Assembly: GCF_039954625.1 (NCBI RefSeq)
Contig: NZ_CP157199.1
Location: forward strand, 2,852,001 to 2,916,000
Origin: Pontimicrobium sp. SW4
GTDB taxonomy: Bacteria; Bacteroidota; Bacteroidia; Flavobacteriales; Flavobacteriaceae
DNA length: 64,000 bases
Direction of reading: 5' to 3'
The notes under the pieces are model-generated. The model saw only the letters and a program-made list of their open reading frames with translations, did no database searches and had not been told where the DNA came from. Numbering within the stretch: position 1 is the first letter of the stretch; the number at the start of each line of letters is the position of its first letter. Shown here piece after piece: positions 34,824-43,301 of this stretch. The translations under genes and the position numbers were made by a program.

Positions 34824-34848
34824 AATAACACTAATCAAAATAAAAAAA

Positions 34849-36819
34849 ATGAAAAATATAATTAAATCAACTATTGCAATGTTAAGTGTTCTAGTAGCAT
34901 TTACAAGTTGTAATAATTCAGAGAAGTCAGATAGCAAGTCTGGAGCTTTAGCGAGCAACGTTGCCGAAAAAGTATATGTGGCTCCAGGTGAGCATGACGA
35001 ATTTTACGCATTCATCTCAGGTGGATTTAGTGGGCAGCTATCTGTTTACGGTCTTCCATCTGGACGTTTATTTAAAGTGATTCCTGTGTTCTCACAAGAT
35101 GCAGAAAAAGCTTATGGTTATAACGAAGAAACTAAACCAATGTTAAACACATCACATGGTTTTGTGCCTTGGGATGATAGTCACCATCCAGATATTTCGC
35201 AAACTGCTGGAGAAATAGATGGTCGATGGATATTTATTAATGGTAATAATACACCTCGTATTGCAAAAATAGATTTATCTACTTTTGAAACTACTGAAAT
35301 TATCGAGATACCTAATAGTGCAGGTAACCATAGCTCTTCTTTTGTTACAGAGAACACAGAATATGTTGTAGCTGGAACACGTTTTTCTGTCCCAATTCCA
35401 CAAAGAGATATGCCAATTAAGGATTATAAAGGAAACTTTAAAGGATCTTTATCTTTTATCTCTGTAGATCCTGAACATGGTCATATGGATATAAAATTCC
35501 AATTAATAATGCCTGGATTTGATTATGATTTATCACACCCTGGTCGTGGAAAATCTCATGGTTGGTTCTTCTTTACAACGTATAATACAGAAGAAGCTAG
35601 TACGCTTATGGAAGTTAATGCTTCTCAAAATGATAAAGATTTTATTGCTGCCGTAAACTGGAAAAAAATTGAAGAGTATGTTAACAATGGTGGAGGTACA
35701 ATGATGCCAGCAAATTATGCTCATAACGTTTATGATGAGTCAACACATATGGCTACTTCTACAATGAAGAAAGAAGTACTTACAGTAAATCCTTTAGATG
35801 TCCCTGGAGCAGTATATTTCTTACCAACTCCAAAATCACCTCATGGTTGTGATGTAGATCCAACTGGAGAATATATTATAGGAAACGGAAAATTGTCATC
35901 TGCCTTAACTGTACATTCATTTACAAAAATGTTAGACGCTATAGAAAATGAAAAATTTGCAGGCGATGCTTATGGTATCCCTATCATAAATTTTGAAGAT
36001 GTGTTGGCTGGAACTGTTGAATCTTCAGGTTTAGGCCCATTACATACAGAATTTGATGGAAAAGGAAATGCTTACACTACATTCTTTATTTCTTCAGAAG
36101 TTGTGAAATGGAAATTAGGTACTTGGGAAGTTATAGATAGACAACCTTGTTACTACTCAGTTGGTCACTTAATGATTCCTGGTGGAAACTCTAGAAAACC
36201 ATTTGGCAAGTATGTAGTTGCAATGAATAAAATTACTAAAGACCGTTACCTACCAACTGGTCCCGAAGTTACACAGTCTGCGCAACTGTATGACATTTCA
36301 GGTGAAAAAATGGAATTGTTATTAGATTTTCCAACTATTGGAGAACCTCACTATGCAGCTGGTGCTCCTGCCGATTTAATAAAAGCTCGTTCTAAAAAAA
36401 TATTTAATTTAGAAGACAATAACCACCCTTATGCTGCAAAAAGTGAAGGAGAAACAAAGGTTGTACGTGACGGTAATACAGTTCACATATACATGACAAC
36501 TATACGTAGTCACTTCTCACCAGATAACATAGAAGGTATTAGAGTAGGCGACAAGGTATATTTTCATGTGACTAATTTAGAACAAGATTACGATGTACCT
36601 CATGGTATAAGTATGATTGGAGCTAACACTTCCGAATTACTAATTATGCCAGGACAAACAGAAACATTTACTTGGGAACCAAAACAAGAAGGTGTTTGGC
36701 CTTTCTATTGTACAGATTTCTGTTCTGCATTACACCAAGAAATGCAAGGTTATGTTCGTGTATCTGCCAAAAATGCTAATACACCATTAAAATGGTCGCT
36801 TGGTGAAGACATTGAATAA
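34849..36819 (+). CDS. nosZ: nitrous oxide reductase, clade II (Sec/lipoprotein type)
   Basis: Multicopper enzyme reducing N2O to N2, 656 residues. The seven-bladed propeller carries the CuZ His ligands; DDSHHPD (His112, His113) is seen, with further His in HPGRGKSHGW and SPHGCDVDP. The C-terminal cupredoxin domain holds the CuA site CTDFCSALHQEM (Cys621, Cys625, His629, Met632). The N-terminus ends AFTSCNN, a lipobox with no twin arginine, so export is by Sec and the protein is membrane-anchored: the atypical clade II form. An upstream in-frame start at 34756 overlaps the fasciclin gene; 34849 is chosen for the signal peptide. Confidence 0.96.
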   Translation: MKNIIKSTIAMLSVLVAFTSCNNSEKSDSKSGALASNVAEKVYVAPGEHDEFYAFISGGFSGQLSVYGLPSGRLFKVIPVFSQDAEKAYGYNEETKPMLNTSHGFVPWDDSHHPDISQTAGEIDGRWIFINGNNTPRIAKIDLSTFETTEIIEIPNSAGNHSSSFVTENTEYVVAGTRFSVPIPQRDMPIKDYKGNFKGSLSFISVDPEHGHMDIKFQLIMPGFDYDLSHPGRGKSHGWFFFTTYNTEEASTLMEVNASQNDKDFIAAVNWKKIEEYVNNGGGTMMPANYAHNVYDESTHMATSTMKKEVLTVNPLDVPGAVYFLPTPKSPHGCDVDPTGEYIIGNGKLSSALTVHSFTKMLDAIENEKFAGDAYGIPIINFEDVLAGTVESSGLGPLHTEFDGKGNAYTTFFISSEVVKWKLGTWEVIDRQPCYYSVGHLMIPGGNSRKPFGKYVVAMNKITKDRYLPTGPEVTQSAQLYDISGEKMELLLDFPTIGEPHYAAGAPADLIKARSKKIFNLEDNNHPYAAKSEGETKVVRDGNTVHIYMTTIRSHFSPDNIEGIRVGDKVYFHVTNLEQDYDVPHGISMIGANTSELLIMPGQTETFTWEPKQEGVWPFYCTDFCSALHQEMQGYVRVSAKNANTPLKWSLGEDIE

Positions 36820-36879
36820 ATAACATATTAAATAAGTATAAAATTAGGAGAATTTTGTTTTAGTGTTTATTTTCCTATC

Positions 36880-36918
36880 AAAGGCGAGAGCTGTCTTTTC
36901 GCTCTCGCCTTTCTTTTT
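36880..36918 (+). terminator. terminator-like hairpin after nosZ
   Basis: AAAGGCGAGAGC (36880-36891), 9-nt loop, GCTCTCGCCTTT (36901-36912), then CTTTTT. It sits between nosZ and the maturation genes, so those may be expressed by read-through at a lower level or from a second promoter. Confidence 0.85.
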
Positions 36919-36983
36919 AAACACTAATATTCCCCAAAAGCTAGAGCTTAAAAATATAGTACCAATAATTTAGATTTAAAAAG

Positions 36984-37574
36984 ATGAAAAAATCAAATAT
37001 CATCATGTTGCTTGCCGCAATATTACCATTAGGATTATTCTTATTTCCTCTTTGGAAAATTACGCTAGAAGCACCACAATATCCGACACCATTAGGTATG
37101 TATATTCATATTAATGATTTTTCTGACGTTAATCCCCACGACATTAAAAACATCAATTTAATGAATCACTATGTTGGTATGAAATACATTCCAGATGCTA
37201 TACCAGAATTTAAAATATTTCCTGCAGGAATCCTTATTACAACATTAATAGGACTAATTATAGCTTTTAAAGGAAATTACAAATGGTTTTTGTTTTGGTT
37301 TATTTTAATGATGGTATTAAGTAGTGCTGGATTATATGATTTTTATATTTGGGAACATGATTATGGTCATAATTTAGACCCTAAAGCTATTATGAAATTT
37401 ACCAATCCAGATGGTTCACAAATGGGCTTTCAACCTCCATTATTTGGCACTAAAGATATTCTAAATTTTAGGGCACATTCATATCCAAGATTAGGAGCTT
37501 ACTTTTTAGGACTTGGTATTGCAGCATCACTTTTTGCGTATCTTGTTGGTAAGAAAACCCATAAAAAACCTTAA
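36984..37574 (+). CDS. nos-cluster integral membrane protein
   Basis: A 196-residue protein with about four TM segments (residues 5-24, 71-90, 97-117 and 170-190) and a central extracytoplasmic part rich in His, Tyr and Asp (NINLMNHYVGMKYIP, WEHDYGHNLDP). Proteins of this kind accompany nosZ in many clade II clusters (some are called NosB), but I cannot assign the name firmly. The His residues could bind haem or copper. It begins the maturation block nosL-nosD-nosF-nosY downstream of a terminator. Confidence 0.65.
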   Translation: MKKSNIIMLLAAILPLGLFLFPLWKITLEAPQYPTPLGMYIHINDFSDVNPHDIKNINLMNHYVGMKYIPDAIPEFKIFPAGILITTLIGLIIAFKGNYKWFLFWFILMMVLSSAGLYDFYIWEHDYGHNLDPKAIMKFTNPDGSQMGFQPPLFGTKDILNFRAHSYPRLGAYFLGLGIAASLFAYLVGKKTHKKP

Positions 37575-37616
37575 GTATGTAGAGAGGGAAAGACAAAACA
37601 CTAAAAACACTAAAAA

Positions 37617-38054
37617 ATGCAAACACTAAAACACTATTTAATTGCTGCATTATTGCTGATTCTTTTTAGCTGTAATGTGTCACCTAAAGCTATAGATTAT
37701 GGTAGCGATGGTTGTCATTTTTGTAAGATGACTATTGTAGATAAAGTTCATGCCGCCGAAATTGTAACAAAAAAAGGAAAGGTCTACAAATTTGATGCAA
37801 CAGAGTGTATGGTTAACTCTATGGATGAATTTGACTCATCCGAAGTAAAACTATATTTATCGAACAATTATACAGAGCCAGAAGCTCTAATAGATGCTAC
37901 TCAAGCTACTTTTTTAATTAGTAAAAATATTCCAAGTCCAATGGGAGCTTTTTTATCTGCCTTTAAAAATAAAGTTGATGCTAAAAAAATGCAATCTGAT
38001 AAAGGTGGTGAGTTATATACTTGGGAGGAACTACTAGCTCATTTAAACAATTAA
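37617..38054 (+). CDS. nosL: NosL copper chaperone lipoprotein
   Basis: A 145-residue lipoprotein (LFSCNVS) that brings Cu(I) to apo-NosZ. Seen: DGCHFCKMTIVDK, whose Cys and Met residues match the NosL copper-binding motif, and KFDATECMVNSM. It lies 43 nt after the membrane protein gene and 4 nt before nosD, as expected for a maturation operon. Confidence 0.93.
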   Translation: MQTLKHYLIAALLLILFSCNVSPKAIDYGSDGCHFCKMTIVDKVHAAEIVTKKGKVYKFDATECMVNSMDEFDSSEVKLYLSNNYTEPEALIDATQATFLISKNIPSPMGAFLSAFKNKVDAKKMQSDKGGELYTWEELLAHLNN

Positions 38055-38058
38055 TTTC

Positions 38059-39294
38059 ATGAATAAATTATTTGTTTTTTTAACAGTCATTTTATTGGCT
38101 CAAAAAAGTAGTGCACAAAACATTGAGATATGTAATACGTGTCCAATTTCAACACTTAAAGATGCCATTATCCAAGCCAAAGACTTTGACACAATAACAG
38201 TAAAAAAAGGCACATATAAGGAGCATGATATTATCATTGACAAACCAATAACCATTATTGGCAAAGACTACCCAGTAATTGACGGTGAGTTAAAAGGAGA
38301 GATCATTACCATTATTTCAGATAATGTAACAGTTGACGGTTTATTTATTATCAATGTTGGTACAAGTTATACAGAGGATTATGCTGCAATTCGTGTGCGT
38401 AAAAGCAAAAATTTTGTGATTCAGAATTTAGTGTTAGAAAAACTTTTTTTTGGTATATACATTGAAAAATCTAACTACGGGAAAATATATCATAATAAAA
38501 TAATTGGAGATGCTAAAGAAGAATATAATTCTGGTAATGGCATACAGCTTTGGTATAGCAATCACATTACAGTAGAGCATAATTACGTCGAGCATGTTCG
38601 TGATGGTATTTATTTGGAGTTTTCGGATGATTGTTTAATTAAAAATAATGTAAGTGCCCAAAATCTTCGGTATGGTTTGCATTTTATGTTCTCTAACGAC
38701 GATATTTATCAAGACAACACTTTTGAAAATAATGGTGCAGGAGTAGCTGTGATGTTTTCCAAAAAAATAAAAATGCTCAACAATACCTTTAAAGAAAATT
38801 GGGGAACTGCTTCCTATGGTATGCTCTTAAAAGAAATTAACGATGCCGAAATTATTGGAAATACATTTGAAGAAAATACCATAGGCATCAATATAGAAGG
38901 CTCTAACAGGATTATCTATAAAAATAATGATTTTAAAAACAACGGTTGGGCAATTAAAGTACGTGGTGCTTGTTATACCAATAGTTTTATTGAAAATAAT
39001 TTTTTGTACAACTCTTTTGATATTGCTTACAACAGTAAGGTAAACGATAATGTTTTTGATAGAAATTATTGGAGTAATTACACAGGTTACGATCTTGATA
39101 AAAATGGTATTGGTGATGTACCATATCGTCCTGTAAAATTGTTTTCATACATTGTAAATCGCACACCAGAAACTATAATTTTACTACGAAGTATGTTTAT
39201 TGATATTATGGATTTTTCTGAAAAAGTATCCCCAGTTTTTACACCAGATAATTTAATGGACAACAATCCTTCAATTAAAAAAAACACATGGTAA
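38059..39294 (+). CDS. nosD: NosD periplasmic copper-insertion protein
   Basis: A 411-residue protein with signal peptide ending KSSAQ and a right-handed parallel beta-helix of many NosD repeats (for example GIQLWYSNHITVEHNYVEHV, RDGIYLEFSDDCLIKNN and YGLHFMFSNDDIYQDNTFEN). It ends with a block around NYWSNYTGYDLDKNGIGDVP. NosD works with the NosFY ABC transporter and NosL to assemble the CuZ cluster of NosZ. Its end overlaps nosF by 7 bp. Confidence 0.95.
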   Translation: MNKLFVFLTVILLAQKSSAQNIEICNTCPISTLKDAIIQAKDFDTITVKKGTYKEHDIIIDKPITIIGKDYPVIDGELKGEIITIISDNVTVDGLFIINVGTSYTEDYAAIRVRKSKNFVIQNLVLEKLFFGIYIEKSNYGKIYHNKIIGDAKEEYNSGNGIQLWYSNHITVEHNYVEHVRDGIYLEFSDDCLIKNNVSAQNLRYGLHFMFSNDDIYQDNTFENNGAGVAVMFSKKIKMLNNTFKENWGTASYGMLLKEINDAEIIGNTFEENTIGINIEGSNRIIYKNNDFKNNGWAIKVRGACYTNSFIENNFLYNSFDIAYNSKVNDNVFDRNYWSNYTGYDLDKNGIGDVPYRPVKLFSYIVNRTPETIILLRSMFIDIMDFSEKVSPVFTPDNLMDNNPSIKKNTW

Positions 39295-39995
39295 CTATTC
39301 AAAATTTACATAAAAAATTTGGCAAAAATCAAGTGCTTAAAGGCATCGATTTAAATATTAATGAAGGAGGAATATTTGCAGTATTAGGGCCAAATGGTTC
39401 TGGGAAAACAACTTTGATTAAATCTATTCTGGGAATGGTCATTCCCAATAAAGGCAACATAGAAGTATTAGGAAATAATATTAAAAAGAATTCAGACTAT
39501 AGACATAAAATTGATTACCTGCCTCAAATAGCTAATTTCCCTAGCAATTTAAAAGTTAAAGAATTAATCAAAATGATTAAGGATTTACGTAAAAATACTA
39601 CTGAAGATGAACGCCTAATAGAATTGTTTAAGCTTGAACCTTTTTTAGATAAAAAACTAGGTAACCTATCAGGAGGAACAAAACAAAAAGTAAATATTGT
39701 ATTAACCTTCATGTTTGATAGTCCATTAATAATTTTAGACGAACCAACAACTGGTTTGGATCCTATTTCGCTTATTAGGTTAAAAGATTTAATTCAAGTC
39801 GAAAAAGCAAAAGGAAAAACCATATTAATTACATCACATATTATGAGTTTTGTCGAAGAAGTGTCTGATGAAATTGTTTTCATATTAGAAGGCAAAATAT
39901 ACTTTAAAGGAACCATTCAAGATTTAAAAACCAAGACCAAGCAACCAGATTTTGAACATGCTATTGCGTCTATATTAACCGATAATCATGCTTAA
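39288..39995 (+). CDS. nosF: NosF ABC transporter ATPase
   Basis: A 235-residue ATPase. Seen: Walker A GPNGSGKTTLIKS, Q-loop region DYLPQIANFP, signature LSGGTKQKVN, Walker B LIILDEPTTGLD and the switch His in LITSHIM. It pairs with NosY, overlaps nosD by 7 bp and nosY by 8 bp, and energises NosZ maturation. Confidence 0.95.
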   Translation: MVTIQNLHKKFGKNQVLKGIDLNINEGGIFAVLGPNGSGKTTLIKSILGMVIPNKGNIEVLGNNIKKNSDYRHKIDYLPQIANFPSNLKVKELIKMIKDLRKNTTEDERLIELFKLEPFLDKKLGNLSGGTKQKVNIVLTFMFDSPLIILDEPTTGLDPISLIRLKDLIQVEKAKGKTILITSHIMSFVEEVSDEIVFILEGKIYFKGTIQDLKTKTKQPDFEHAIASILTDNHA

Positions 39996-40770
39996 AATAT
40001 TAAAATATAGTTTTTACGATTTAATGCGCAGTCGCTGGAGTTATGTCTATTTTGCATTTTATTTATTGCTTGGGATTATCCTCTTATTTTTAAACAACGA
40101 CTTATCTAAAGCAGTCATAACTTTAATGAATGTTATTATTGTTCTTGTACCGTTGATAGGCACCATTTTTGGCGTAATGTACTACTACAACTCTAGAGAA
40201 TTTACCGAATTGTTATTAGCACAACCCTTAAAACGTTCGTCCATTTTCTTAGGACAATATTTAGGAGTCGCTTTATCACTTTCTATGAGTTTGATTTTAG
40301 GTTTAGGTATTCCATTCGTGTTTTATGGTTTATTTGAGAGTAGTGCCATTTGGGATTTTTCACTATTACTAATTACTGGAACATTTCTCACTTTAATCTT
40401 TACAGCCTTGGCTTTTAATATTGCCTTGTCTAATGAAAACAAAATTAAAGGGTTTGGATATGCCATTTTGCTATGGCTGTTCTTAGCTATTATTTATGAT
40501 GGGATCTTTTTAATGACTTTAATTATGTTTGAAGATTATCCCCTTGATAAATTATCTCTTGTTGGCACCATGCTAAACCCAATAGATTTATCGCGAACAC
40601 TTATTTTATTGAAGCTAGATATTTCAGCTTTACTAGGTTATACAGGAGCTGTGTTTAAACAATTTTTCGGAACGAATTTTGGACTCATTGTTTCTTTTAT
40701 AGTATTAATAATTTGGGTAATGTTGCCAGTGTGGAGAATTTCGGCAAAATCAAAAAAGAAAGATTTTTAA
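39988..40770 (+). CDS. nosY: NosY ABC transporter permease
   Basis: A 260-residue ABC-2 type permease with six TM segments, first around residues 20-36, and a cytoplasmic N-terminus carrying the coupling segment FYDLMRSRW. It forms the membrane half of NosFY for copper-site assembly of NosZ. The start overlaps nosF by 8 bp, which indicates translational coupling. Confidence 0.93.
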   Translation: MLKILKYSFYDLMRSRWSYVYFAFYLLLGIILLFLNNDLSKAVITLMNVIIVLVPLIGTIFGVMYYYNSREFTELLLAQPLKRSSIFLGQYLGVALSLSMSLILGLGIPFVFYGLFESSAIWDFSLLLITGTFLTLIFTALAFNIALSNENKIKGFGYAILLWLFLAIIYDGIFLMTLIMFEDYPLDKLSLVGTMLNPIDLSRTLILLKLDISALLGYTGAVFKQFFGTNFGLIVSFIVLIIWVMLPVWRISAKSKKKDF

Positions 40771-40801
40771 AAGTATATTGTCAATATTAAATAACATATC
40801 T

Positions 40802-41242
40802 ATGAAAACACAAATCTTAACATTTATTGTTTTTGCTTTCCTTTTTTCTAGTTGCAAAAATGGAGAAAATAAAAGAAGTAATGAGACTCTAACAAATATT
40901 GACTTATCAGAATTAAGATTAGATAATGGGAATAAATGGATTGTTAACCTTGAAACACATGATGGTCTAAAAAATATGGATGCAATCATTAAGAATTTTA
41001 AATCTAAAACTAGCAAGGAGTATATAGTATTAGGCGAAACTTTATCTAAAGAAACAAGTGTTATTATTAAAAAATGCTCTATGAAAGGCGAACCTCACGA
41101 CCAGTTGCACGTTGTTTTGGTTCCAATGTTAGATGAAATTTCTACTCTAAAGGAAACCAATGTTAATATTGAAGCAAAACAAGTCTCGGTAGAAAAGTTA
41201 GATTATCTAATCAAAAAGTATTTTGAGCATTTTAGCCTTTAG
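40802..41242 (+). CDS. lipoprotein with Cys/Met/His motif at the end of the nos operon
   Basis: A 146-residue lipoprotein (signal ending FLFSSCKN) of a family I know only as hypothetical in flavobacteria. The C-terminal half has IIKKCSMKGEPHDQLHVVLV, a set of Cys, Met and His residues suited to soft-metal binding. An in-frame start at 40778 adds 8 residues before the signal; 40802 is preferred. It begins 31 nt after nosY on the same strand, so it may be part of the copper delivery set. Its stop overlaps the convergent gene by 4 bp. Confidence 0.6.
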   Translation: MKTQILTFIVFAFLFSSCKNGENKRSNETLTNIDLSELRLDNGNKWIVNLETHDGLKNMDAIIKNFKSKTSKEYIVLGETLSKETSVIIKKCSMKGEPHDQLHVVLVPMLDEISTLKETNVNIEAKQVSVEKLDYLIKKYFEHFSL

Positions 41243-41586
41243 TACTTATGTCTGTACCACACTTTTTGCCACTCACGAAGCAAAATTAAAAACGTAACCT
41301 GCTCCGATAATAACACAATATCGCTTCCGTCAAGTTGTTTTATTTTATGCTCTGGAACATCAATAATATACAATAGGTTTAAATACTCCGCGAATTTCTC
41401 CTGTATTAACTTAAATACAGTTTCGTGCAATAAAAATTTAAGACTTGTTGGTAAAATAGTTTCATCAAAATCGAGGTCAATACTTGCCAATAAAAAATCC
41501 TTATTAAGCTGTTTTATAAGCTTACTATATAAGTTTTCATCATTAGCTAGAGCAATTAATTCTTCAAAATTATTAGGAAGTAACAT
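41239..41586 (-). CDS. conserved hypothetical protein, coupled to the polyprenyl synthetase gene
   Basis: Not recognised. A 115-residue, mainly helical, soluble protein without signal peptide or TM segment, ending with an aromatic and basic tail (LREWQKVWYRHKY). Its ATG overlaps the stop of the polyprenyl synthetase gene by one base (TAATG), so it is translationally coupled and probably needed in fixed ratio. Nothing in the sequence suggests an enzyme active site. Confidence 0.6.
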   Translation of the reverse strand: MLLPNNFEELIALANDENLYSKLIKQLNKDFLLASIDLDFDETILPTSLKFLLHETVFKLIQEKFAEYLNLLYIIDVPEHKIKQLDGSDIVLLSEQVTFLILLREWQKVWYRHKY

Positions 41587-42560
41587 TATACGTTTCTATT
41601 CATTAATGCAGTCCCAAACTGTTTTAATAACTCTTTTTTCTCTGATGATATACTTATGGATTCTAACACATTAAATGCTTTTTCAGTATAACTCTCTATA
41701 ATTTCTTTTATTGCTGTAGAGGCACCGCTAGCATCAAATATTTGCTTTACTCTAGTTACCTTATCATCATTATTTGACAAAGAATTATTATAGAATTGTA
41801 ATAATTCGGTCTTTTTTTGTGTATCTGACAACTCAAGTGCCTTTAAAAAAAGATAGGTTTTTTTATTTTCAATAATATCCCCTCCTACTTGCTTCCCAAA
41901 CGATTCTGGGTCTCCAAAGGCATCTAAATAATCATCTTGTAATTGAAATGCTATTCCTAGGTTTTTCCCAAACTCATAAATATTATCTTGATCTTCACTT
42001 GAAGCTTTGGCAACAATAGCTCCCATTTTCATTGCTGCACCAACTAAAACAGCTGTTTTGTATTCGATCATTTTAAGATATTCCGGAATATCAACATCAT
42101 TCCGTGTTTCAAAATCAATATCATATTGCTGTCCTTCACAAACTTCAATAGCAGTTTTACTAAACAACTTTGCCAATGATTTAAATCTATTGCCTTCATA
42201 ATTTTCAAACAATTGGTAGGCAAGAATTAGCATTGCATCACCAGATAAAATTCCAGTATTTAAATCCCATTTTTCATGAACGGTTCGTTGGCCTCTTCTT
42301 AAAGGTGCATCATCCATAATATCATCATGAACTAACGAGAAATTATGAAATACTTCAACTGCCAATGCAGCATCTAAAGATATTTTGTAACTCTCATCAA
42401 AAATTTCTGTAGTCATTAAAGTAAGTACTGGACGTAAACGTTTTCCTCCTAAACCTAGAATATATTGAATAGGTTCATACAAACTATGAGGAGTTTTTGG
42501 AGTAGCAAAATCATTCAAATATTTCACAAACGCCTTTTGGTATTGTTCTATAGATAACAT
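41586..42560 (-). CDS. polyprenyl (geranylgeranyl/farnesyl-type) diphosphate synthase
   Basis: Condenses isopentenyl diphosphate onto allylic diphosphates; 324 residues. Seen: LGGKRLRPVL, the first Asp-rich motif LVHDDIMDDAPLRRG, KTAVLVGAA and the second Asp-rich motif LQDDYLDAFGD. The product chain length cannot be read with confidence. The start at 42560 (MLSIEQYQKAF) is chosen over 42578 because a -7 promoter box ends only 4 nt upstream of it. It transcribes divergently from the TetR-efflux operon. Confidence 0.93.
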   Translation of the reverse strand: MLSIEQYQKAFVKYLNDFATPKTPHSLYEPIQYILGLGGKRLRPVLTLMTTEIFDESYKISLDAALAVEVFHNFSLVHDDIMDDAPLRRGQRTVHEKWDLNTGILSGDAMLILAYQLFENYEGNRFKSLAKLFSKTAIEVCEGQQYDIDFETRNDVDIPEYLKMIEYKTAVLVGAAMKMGAIVAKASSEDQDNIYEFGKNLGIAFQLQDDYLDAFGDPESFGKQVGGDIIENKKTYLFLKALELSDTQKKTELLQFYNNSLSNNDDKVTRVKQIFDASGASTAIKEIIESYTEKAFNVLESISISSEKKELLKQFGTALMNRNV

Positions 42561-42564
42561 GGCG

Positions 42565-42572
42565 CAAAAATA
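42565..42572 (-). promoter_or_regulatory. -7 element for the polyprenyl synthase gene
   Basis: On the minus strand TATTTTTG, followed by 4 nt and the ATG. Confidence 0.6.
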
Positions 42573-42636
42573 AAGCAATTCAAAATAATAAAAGGCACAC
42601 TTGATAAATCCAATGTTAAATAATTATTAAAACTTT

Positions 42637-42677
42637 GGAAACTTTTTAGGTTTTTAAAGTTTCCTCTTGTATTTTTG
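42637..42677 (+). promoter_or_regulatory. palindromic candidate operator and -7 element of the efflux operon
   Basis: GGAAACTTT (42637-42645) and AAAGTTTCC (42656-42664) form an exact 9-bp inverted repeat with a 10-nt spacer. TATTTTTG at 42670-42677 is a -7 element, 9 nt before the TetR start. The repeat covers the -33 region, so binding there would block transcription, as for a self-regulating TetR repressor. Confidence 0.65.
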
Positions 42678-42686
42678 CGCCTTATT

Positions 42687-43301
42687 ATGAGAGAAAAGAT
42701 AATACATAAATCGGCTGATTTATTTTTAAGCTATGGTTTTAAAAGCGTTACAATGGACGATATTGCTAATGCTTTAGGAATTTCCAAAAAAACCATTTAC
42801 CAACATTTTGACAATAAAACAAAATTAGTTGAAGCAACAACATTATCCTTATTTAACATAATTTCTTATGGAATAGACGCTATTTGCGCTTTAGAAAAAA
42901 ATCCTATTGAAGAAATTTACGATATAAAACGCTTTGTTTCTGAGCATTTGAAAGATGAAAAATCGTCTCCTCAATATCAATTACAAAAATATTATCCAAA
43001 AATCTATAATACCCTCAAAGGAAAACAATTTGATGTGATGTATCAATGCGTTAATGCAAACTTAAAACGTGGTATAAAACTCAAAATTTATAGAGATACC
43101 ATACATGTAGATTTTATAACTCGAATTTATTTCAACGGTATTCTTGCAATTAAAGATGAAGATCTTTTTTCAAAAAAGAAATTTTCTGTGAACATGCTTC
43201 TAGATAATTATTTAGAATATCATTTACGAGGCATTTGCACTAACAAAGGTCTAGCAATATTAAATACTACTATACAAAAAAATCAATCATTAAACTCATG
43301 A
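42687..43301 (+). CDS. TetR family transcriptional regulator
   Basis: A 204-residue repressor-type regulator. Seen: an N-terminal helix-turn-helix, VTMDDIANALGISKKTIYQH, then FDNKTKLVEATTLS; the C-terminal helical ligand domain is unlike its relatives, as usual. The start at 42687 (MREKIIHKSADLF) is preferred to 42675, which falls within the promoter region. It overlaps the TolC-like gene by 4 nt (ATGA), so it is the first gene of the efflux operon and very likely regulates it. Confidence 0.92.
   Translation: MREKIIHKSADLFLSYGFKSVTMDDIANALGISKKTIYQHFDNKTKLVEATTLSLFNIISYGIDAICALEKNPIEEIYDIKRFVSEHLKDEKSSPQYQLQKYYPKIYNTLKGKQFDVMYQCVNANLKRGIKLKIYRDTIHVDFITRIYFNGILAIKDEDLFSKKKFSVNMLLDNYLEYHLRGICTNKGLAILNTTIQKNQSLNS

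Noticed and set aside
38200..39150. repeats in nosD as a DNA repeat region
   Set aside because: They are degenerate beta-helix protein repeats, not nucleotide-level repeats.
33130..41242. nos cluster as a recent horizontal acquisition
   Set aside because: Base composition and promoter style look like the flanks, and no integrase, tRNA junction or direct repeats border it.
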